DNA of 64,000 nt from DASVEE01 sp036380735 (GTDB lineage: Bacteria > Acidobacteriota > Thermoanaerobaculia > Gp7-AA8). Made by a program: the position numbers and the translations under genes. Numbering within the stretch: the stretch's first letter is position 1; every line of letters begins with the position of its first letter. Below are positions 59,549-64,000 of the stretch, piece by piece. The stretch covers positions 1-64,000 of the forward strand of contig DASVEE010000045.1 of the NCBI GenBank assembly GCA_036380735.1, written 5' to 3'. A model generated the notes under the pieces. The model had not been told where the DNA came from, searched no databases, and saw only the letters and a program-made list of their open reading frames with translations.

Positions 59549-60240
59549 TATTTAGGCAGCCACCGTGTGACCAGCGGTTCCTCCGCGCCGGGTGTCACCC
59601 GGTAACCGCGCGCGTGCTTCCGTGAGGACACCACGTCCACCAGCGCGGTGTCTTCGAACAGCAGCCCGACGCCGTCATCGGCGGCGTAGCCGGCGGGGAG
59701 GCGTCCGGCGCCGACCAGGCGCTGGTAGGCGGGGCGTCGTTGGGCTTCGCCGTCGTAGTGCGGGCAGAAGCTGCCGGGGAGGAAGCCGAGCGCGCCGTCG
59801 AGCGGCTGCAGCTCGATGCCGAAGGAGTCGGTCACGCCGCTCTCGAACCAGCAGATCGCGCCGGCGCTGAGGCCGCAGAGCACGATGCCGCTTTCCCACG
59901 CTTCGCGCAGGATCACGTCGAGCCCGTGCACGCGCCACACGGCCAGCAGGTTGGCGGTGTTGCCGCCGTGCACGTAGATCAGATCGTGCCCGAGGACGAA
60001 GGAGCGGAGGTCGGCGACGGTGCGGTTGAAGAGCGCGAGATGCTCGTGCTCGCACTGGTGCCTGGCGAAGGCGTGATGGAAGCGGCGGATGGAGCGGACC
60101 GAATCGCCCGACGCGGTCGGGACGAAGAGGACACGCGGCCGCGGCTTACCGGTCAGCGAGAGCAGCCAGCGGTCGAGTCGCGGATTCCGCGGCTCCATCG
60201 CCCAGCCGCCTCCGCCCATCGGCACGATGCGTCGTTTCAC
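59548..60240 (-). CDS. Peptidase S51-like protein (dipeptidase E family)
   Basis: 230 residues. The nucleophile elbow LCGLSAGAICWFE (Ser125) and YVHGGNTANLLAVW are typical of S51 peptidases; the later block FCPHYDGEAQRR matches the family too. Members cleave Asp-X dipeptides or cyanophycin-derived peptides in the cytoplasm. GTG 60240 is the start. The gene is divergent from ribH, with only 33 bp between the start codons. Confidence 0.86.
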   Translation of the reverse strand: MKRRIVPMGGGGWAMEPRNPRLDRWLLSLTGKPRPRVLFVPTASGDSVRSIRRFHHAFARHQCEHEHLALFNRTVADLRSFVLGHDLIYVHGGNTANLLAVWRVHGLDVILREAWESGIVLCGLSAGAICWFESGVTDSFGIELQPLDGALGFLPGSFCPHYDGEAQRRPAYQRLVGAGRLPAGYAADDGVGLLFEDTALVDVVSSRKHARGYRVTPGAEEPLVTRWLPK

Positions 60241-60256
60241 ACTGGTGAGCCTACGC

Positions 60257-60262
60257 TATACT
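60257..60262 (+). promoter_or_regulatory. -10 box candidate for ribH-nusB
   Basis: TATACT ends 11 bp before ATG 60274 in the narrow divergent gap; promoters of the two genes must overlap. Confidence 0.45.
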
Positions 60263-60273
60263 CCGCCGCCGCT

Positions 60274-60753
60274 ATGACACGTTCTTTCGAAGGGGATCTC
60301 AGTGCCGAGGGGCTTCGCTTCGGGGTGGTTGCCAGCCGGTTCAACGACGAGATCGTCGGTGGGCTGCTCAACGGCGCGCTCGAATGCCTGAAGCGCCATG
60401 GTGCCGCCGACGACGATGTCGTGCTGTACCGCGTGCCCGGCGCTTTCGAGATCCCGACGCTCGCCGCGAAACTGGTAGCCGAGGAGCGGCACGACGCCGT
60501 CATCACCCTCGGGTGTCTGATCCGCGGCGACACACCGCATTTCGACTTCATCTCCGCGCAGGTGACGAACGAGCTGTCGCGCATCGCGGTCGATGCGCGC
60601 TATCCGCTCGTCTTCGGCGTGATCACGTGCAACACCCACGAACAGGCCGTGGCGCGCTCCTCGTCCGGCAGCGGAAACAAAGGTTGGGAAGCGGCGCTGG
60701 CGGCCATCGAGATGGCCAACTTATGGCGCGCGCTTCGCAGTGAGGTCAGGTAG
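60274..60753 (+). CDS. ribH: 6,7-dimethyl-8-ribityllumazine synthase
   Basis: 159 residues. GVVASRFNDEIVGGLLNGAL, YRVPGAFEIPTLAAKL and ITLGCLIRGDTPHFDFI (with the catalytic His) are the family blocks. It condenses the ribityl-amino-uracil with dihydroxybutanone phosphate in riboflavin synthesis. nusB begins at the next base after its TAG, a common pairing. Confidence 0.95.
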   Translation: MTRSFEGDLSAEGLRFGVVASRFNDEIVGGLLNGALECLKRHGAADDDVVLYRVPGAFEIPTLAAKLVAEERHDAVITLGCLIRGDTPHFDFISAQVTNELSRIAVDARYPLVFGVITCNTHEQAVARSSSGSGNKGWEAALAAIEMANLWRALRSEVR

Positions 60754-61164
60754 ATGGGCGCCCGTCGCAAGGCACGCGAGCTTGCTCTTCAGATGCTCTT
60801 CCAGCACGACATGTCCGGCAACAAGCCCGACATGATCATCACGAACTTCGAAGAGCTGCAGAAGTCGAAACCGAACACGCGCGAGTTCGCCGTGAAGATC
60901 TTCAACGGCACGATCGAGCACATGGCCGAGCTCGACGACATGATCCAGAACCAGGCCGAGAACTGGCGCCTCTCGCGCATGGCCTGCGTCGACCGCAACA
61001 TCATCCGCATGTCGGTCTACGAGTTCTTCCACGAGTCCGACACCCCGAAGCTCGTCATCATCGATGAAGCGATCGAGATCGCGAAGAAGTTCGGCACGCA
61101 GAAGTCGCCGCAGTTCATCAACGGCATCCTCGACGGCATTCTGAAGAAGCACAACCTCGCGTGA
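60754..61164 (+). CDS. nusB: Transcription antitermination protein NusB
   Basis: 136 residues, all helical. RRKARELALQMLFQHDMSG and the C-terminal VIIDEAIEIAKKFGTQKSPQFINGILDGIL are NusB hallmarks. It binds boxA RNA with NusE in rRNA antitermination. An SD-like GAGGTCAGG in the end of ribH supports ATG 60754. Confidence 0.95.
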   Translation: MGARRKARELALQMLFQHDMSGNKPDMIITNFEELQKSKPNTREFAVKIFNGTIEHMAELDDMIQNQAENWRLSRMACVDRNIIRMSVYEFFHESDTPKLVIIDEAIEIAKKFGTQKSPQFINGILDGILKKHNLA

Positions 61165-61222
61165 GGCGTCCGCCACAGCGTCCGGGCCACAACGGACCAC
61201 CGAAAACGGGCAACGCCCGTAC

Positions 61223-61228
61223 TACAAT
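61223..61228 (+). promoter_or_regulatory. -10 box candidate close to start codon
   Basis: TACAAT ends 11 bp before ATG 61240, preceded by a small CGGGC-AAC-GCCCG hairpin and a fragment of the GTCCGTTGTCC word family. Confidence 0.4.
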
Positions 61229-61239
61229 CCGCTGACGCG

Positions 61240-63132
61240 ATGAGTCTGCTCGGCCGCCTCGAAGACCTTTCCCTCACGGACATCATCCAGATCGTCTATC
61301 TCTCGCGCCGTACCGGCGTGCTGGAGATCATCGACGAGCGCGGACGCCACACGGTGCTCTTCCGCGGAGGGCTCGTCGTCAACGCGTCGGCCCCGGAGCA
61401 TCCCGACCTCGTCGCGTTCCTCGAGCTGGCGGAGCTGATTCAGCCCACCAGCGTGAAGCTGCTGCGCCAGATGGAGGAGAGTGGCATCCCGTACGGCACG
61501 GCCGTCATGGAGATGAACCTCCTCTCGAAGGACGATCTCTCCGACGCGGTGCGGCAGCGCATCCTCAGCGTCGTCACGCCGCTGCTGCAGAGCAAAGAGG
61601 GGGAGTTCAACTTCATCCTCAGCGAATCGATGAACGCGCTCGACATCGAGTACGAGCCCGATCAGCTCTTCAAGGAGGGCGGCTTCGCCCCGCAGCGCAT
61701 CCTCGGCGCCGCCGACGGGGAGAAGATCAAGCCTCTGCGCGGACTGGAAGAGTCGCTGAAGGCCGGGAAGGCGTTGCTGCGCGGCTCCGCTTCCGCCGAG
61801 ACGACACCCGCTTCGCTGAACCTCGGGCTGGGACAGCCGCTGGAGACGCCGTCGCCGGCACCGGCAGCGGCGCCGATCGCAACACCGCCGGCAGCAGCAG
61901 CTCCAGCGCGTCCGACGCCGGTCCCCGAGCCGGAACCGGCCACCGATGATAACGTCGTGCCGTTCCCCTCGCGCGAAGAGAAGGCATTCACCCCGATCGA
62001 GGAGCTGCCGTTCCCCGATTCCGACGACATCCCCCCCGCGGCCGAAGCGCCGGCGCGCACCACGACCCCGAGTGCGGGGCAGTTCAAGGTGGCGGGCGGG
62101 CTATTCGAAGTGGAGTCGCCCGAGGCACTGTTTCGGAACGTGGTGCTGTTCGAGCGCAATCCGCTGGTGCGCGTCGCCGCCCGGCGTGCCTTCACGAAGC
62201 ACAACGTCAAGATTTTCCAGTACGGCTCGCTCGACGACGTCCGTGCCTCGATGACGGACCTCTTCCGCTCCAACAGCTTCTTCGTCACGTTCCTGGAACT
62301 GACGCCCGACGACGCCGCCGTGCGGCTCATGCAGCAGCTCAAGCGGAAGAACCCGCGGCTGCCGGTGGTGCTGGTCGATGCCGAGGCGGACCTCCGCCGG
62401 CGTCACGACCTGCTGCGCGCGGGGGCTGACCTCTATCTGACGAAACCATCGCCCGCGCGCATGCAGCCGGGGCTCGTGGAAGAGGAGCTGGCGCTGTTCG
62501 CCGACGAGCTCGTGCTGTTCGCCGAGCGCTCCTTCCAGCAGTGGGAGCAGATCACCGGCGGCGGGGTCGAGGCGGGGAAGAAGTTCTACGAGCTGGCCAG
62601 CAAGGAGAATCTCGACCGCTCGTTCACCGTCCTCAAGCAGCTCATCAACGAGCTTTCGAACCCGAACGACATCGGGCAGGTCTCGGCCACGATCCTCCGT
62701 CTCTCCGCGGAGTATCTGGAGCGCGGTGCGCTCTTCATGGCGGGGGCGAACGACTTCATCGGCCTCGGCGGCTTCGGCGTCACCGGCTCGGAAGAAGACG
62801 AGATGGACGCGCGCGTGCGGAAGCTGACGATCGCTCGCAACGTGCCGTCGATCCTGGCCGACGTCGTCACCACGGGGGAGGCGCACCGAGGGAAGATGCG
62901 GCGGACGGAGGCGAACGTGGAGCTGATCCGCCGCCTCGGCGAGCTCCTCCCGACGGAGGTCATTGCACTTCCGATCATGCACTCGAACCGCACGATTGGT
63001 ATCCTGTACGGCGACAACGCCGAGCATCGGGCTCCGATCGACAGCATGACCGGCCTCGAGATCTTCCTCTCGCAAGCAGGCTACGCTTTCGGCAACGCGG
63101 TCTTCGCCTCGGAAAAAGCAGGTCGGCGGTAA
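61240..63132 (+). CDS. DUF4388, pseudo-receiver and GAF-like signalling protein
   Basis: 630 residues. The N-terminal 100 residues (LLGRLEDLSLTDIIQIVYLSRRTGVLEI, key part LSLTDIIQ) are DUF4388/PATAN-like; a Pro/Ala linker follows (about 190-275). Residues about 290-410 have the receiver fold, but the acceptor Asp position reads FVTFLELTPDD and the first acidic pair is VLFERNP, so it is probably not phosphorylated; the KPS lysine remains. The C-terminus (about 460-625) looks GAF-like. It is followed after 8 bp by a CheY-like gene. DUF4388 proteins are frequent near motility and polarity genes in related bacteria. Confidence 0.78.
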   Translation: MSLLGRLEDLSLTDIIQIVYLSRRTGVLEIIDERGRHTVLFRGGLVVNASAPEHPDLVAFLELAELIQPTSVKLLRQMEESGIPYGTAVMEMNLLSKDDLSDAVRQRILSVVTPLLQSKEGEFNFILSESMNALDIEYEPDQLFKEGGFAPQRILGAADGEKIKPLRGLEESLKAGKALLRGSASAETTPASLNLGLGQPLETPSPAPAAAPIATPPAAAAPARPTPVPEPEPATDDNVVPFPSREEKAFTPIEELPFPDSDDIPPAAEAPARTTTPSAGQFKVAGGLFEVESPEALFRNVVLFERNPLVRVAARRAFTKHNVKIFQYGSLDDVRASMTDLFRSNSFFVTFLELTPDDAAVRLMQQLKRKNPRLPVVLVDAEADLRRRHDLLRAGADLYLTKPSPARMQPGLVEEELALFADELVLFAERSFQQWEQITGGGVEAGKKFYELASKENLDRSFTVLKQLINELSNPNDIGQVSATILRLSAEYLERGALFMAGANDFIGLGGFGVTGSEEDEMDARVRKLTIARNVPSILADVVTTGEAHRGKMRRTEANVELIRRLGELLPTEVIALPIMHSNRTIGILYGDNAEHRAPIDSMTGLEIFLSQAGYAFGNAVFASEKAGRR

Positions 63133-63140
63133 AGAGAACA

Positions 63141-63518
63141 ATGAAGATTCTGGTGGTCGAAGACTCCTCCTCGATGCGCGCGTATCTCACGACCGTCATC
63201 GAAGGTGGGACGGAGAGCTACGACCTCGAGATCGTCGAGGCGGCCAGCGGTTTCGAAGCGCTGAAGACGCTCCCTCATCACAGGTTCGACGCGATCCTGA
63301 CGGACATCAACATGCCCGACATCAACGGGCTGGAGCTCGTCAGCTTCCTGAAGAACCACCCCGTCTACCGCAACATCCCGATCATGGTCATCTCCACCGA
63401 GTCGAGCGAAGAAGACCGCCGCCGCGCCGCCGCGCTCGGCGCCGAGGAGTACCTGGTCAAGCCGTTCCAGGCGGGAGAGCTGGTGGAGAAGCTGCGGCGG
63501 CTGTTGAAGGTGGCGTAG
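63141..63518 (+). CDS. Single-domain response regulator, CheY-like
   Basis: 125 residues. The acidic pair is in LVVEDSSSMRAYL, the acceptor Asp55 in ILTDINMPDING, the Thr/Ser in VISTESSEEDRRR and the Lys in EYLVKPFQAGEL; all functional positions are intact. It has no output domain. ATG 63141 follows AAAGAGAAC. Its location after the DUF4388 pseudo-receiver suggests they work together. Confidence 0.92.
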   Translation: MKILVVEDSSSMRAYLTTVIEGGTESYDLEIVEAASGFEALKTLPHHRFDAILTDINMPDINGLELVSFLKNHPVYRNIPIMVISTESSEEDRRRAAALGAEEYLVKPFQAGELVEKLRRLLKVA

Positions 63519-63519
63519 G

Positions 63520-63544
63520 GAACGATAGGACGGACAGGACCTAT
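63520..63544. repeat. 9-bp-word repeat (single arm)
   Basis: AACGATAGGACGGACAGGAC: two to three words directly after the CheY-like gene stop. Confidence 0.7.
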
Positions 63545-63634
63545 AGCTCCCGCCCACCCGTGGAGCGTTGATCGGGCGGCCATCTTTCCGCTTCGGCATT
63601 ACTCCGTCCGCTGACTCGGCGATCCTGACTTAGC

Positions 63635-64000
63635 ATGCGCGTTATGCGTGTCGTTCTTCGGGTTGTTCTCTCGTTGCTCGTGGTGTGTTCGCCGCTCGTG
63701 TCGCTGGCGGGATTTGGGGGGACGGACCTCGTGCTGCCCTCGGTCGGACGGGTGGAAGGGGTCGGGGGGAGTCAGTTCTATACGACTCTCTGGCTGACGA
63801 ACCCCAACGAGGTGGCGGTGACGGTGGAGCTGCAGTTTTTGCGGCCGGCGCAGGCGAATCCGTCGCCGATGACGGTGACGCAGACGCTGCCGCCGCGTGC
63901 GACGCGCGAGGTCGCCAAGGCCGCGGAGACGCTGTTCGGCATCAGCGGGGTGGTCGGTGCGATGCGTTTGCGCGCCGAGCAGCCGGTCCTCGTCGCCTCG
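63635..64000 (+). CDS. Secreted protein of unknown function, cut by window end
   Basis: At least 122 residues, open to the window end. A signal peptide (about 1-27, VLRVVLSLLVVCSPLVSLAG) is followed by LVLPSVGRVEGVGGSQFYTTLWLTNPN (key part SQFYTTLWLTNPN) and a beta-rich segment (VTVELQFLRPAQ). The pattern resembles secreted beta-sandwich domains repeated in extracellular proteins of Acidobacteriota-like genomes. ATG 63635 and ATG 63644 are in the same frame. The function cannot be named. Confidence 0.65.
   Translation, partial: MRVMRVVLRVVLSLLVVCSPLVSLAGFGGTDLVLPSVGRVEGVGGSQFYTTLWLTNPNEVAVTVELQFLRPAQANPSPMTVTQTLPPRATREVAKAAETLFGISGVVGAMRLRAEQPVLVAS

Noticed and set aside
1..64000. Insertion sequences or prophage
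   Set aside because: No transposase, integrase or phage structural gene was recognised; the repeats are intergenic hairpins and tandem arrays only.

Overview
The window is GC-rich, gene-dense bacterial chromosomal DNA. The combination of DUF4388 and pseudo-receiver signalling proteins, a RodZ-like HTH protein beside alpha-solenoid proteins, metalloproteases ending in FG-GAP/VCBS-like repeats, several asparagine-synthase paralogues in a polysaccharide locus and abundant structured intergenic repeats suggests an Acidobacteriota-like organism. No rRNA marker is present, so this placement is an inference from gene content.

Region 1 (about 1-42,500) is a large surface or exopolysaccharide locus. 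It opens with a 21-bp tandem array, a palindromic operator candidate and a MarR-type EPS-associated regulator. It then holds nucleotide-sugar genes (UDP-glucuronate 4-epimerase, UDP-GlcNAc 6-dehydrogenase, GDP-mannose 4,6-dehydratase, GDP-fucose synthase), five glycosyltransferases, a Wzx-like flippase, a Wzy-like polymerase, three methyltransferases and four AsnB-type amidotransferases. A Tat-exported protein with transglutaminase-like motifs and two secreted zinc metalloproteases lie among them. The distal part holds a heparinase II/III-like protein, an atypical SDR, a beta-helix protein, an O-antigen ligase with a TPR partner, a WbpM/PglF-type dehydratase, a two-domain ADH/Gfo-Idh oxidoreductase and a UDP-GlcNAc 2-epimerase. 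Together they could build and export a fucosylated, uronic-acid-containing glycan whose carboxylates may be amidated. No initiating glycosyltransferase or Wza/Wzc export system is visible.

Region 2 (about 42,500-50,500) starts with a second 21-bp palindromic array. It holds two related alpha-solenoid proteins around a RodZ-like gene, a DnaJ-TPR protein, a PP2C phosphatase, a short selenoprotein of the SelW/Rdx family read through an in-frame TGA, a GerW/YtfJ-like protein, an HD-GYP protein and a methyltransferase.

Region 3 (about 50,500-64,000) is housekeeping and signalling: a hybrid histidine kinase with DUF1206, cytidine deaminase, cardiolipin-synthase-like PLD protein, GatC-GatA, a LysM-like/amidase_3 protein, an S51 peptidase, RibH-NusB, a DUF4388 protein with CheY, and the start of a secreted protein cut by the window end.

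The most unusual non-coding feature is a family of intergenic hairpins built from a 9-bp word (ATAGGACNN on one arm, its complement on the other), seen at about 13 places, with further hairpins built from other short words. The most interesting gene-level find is the selenoprotein at 47,271-47,492.
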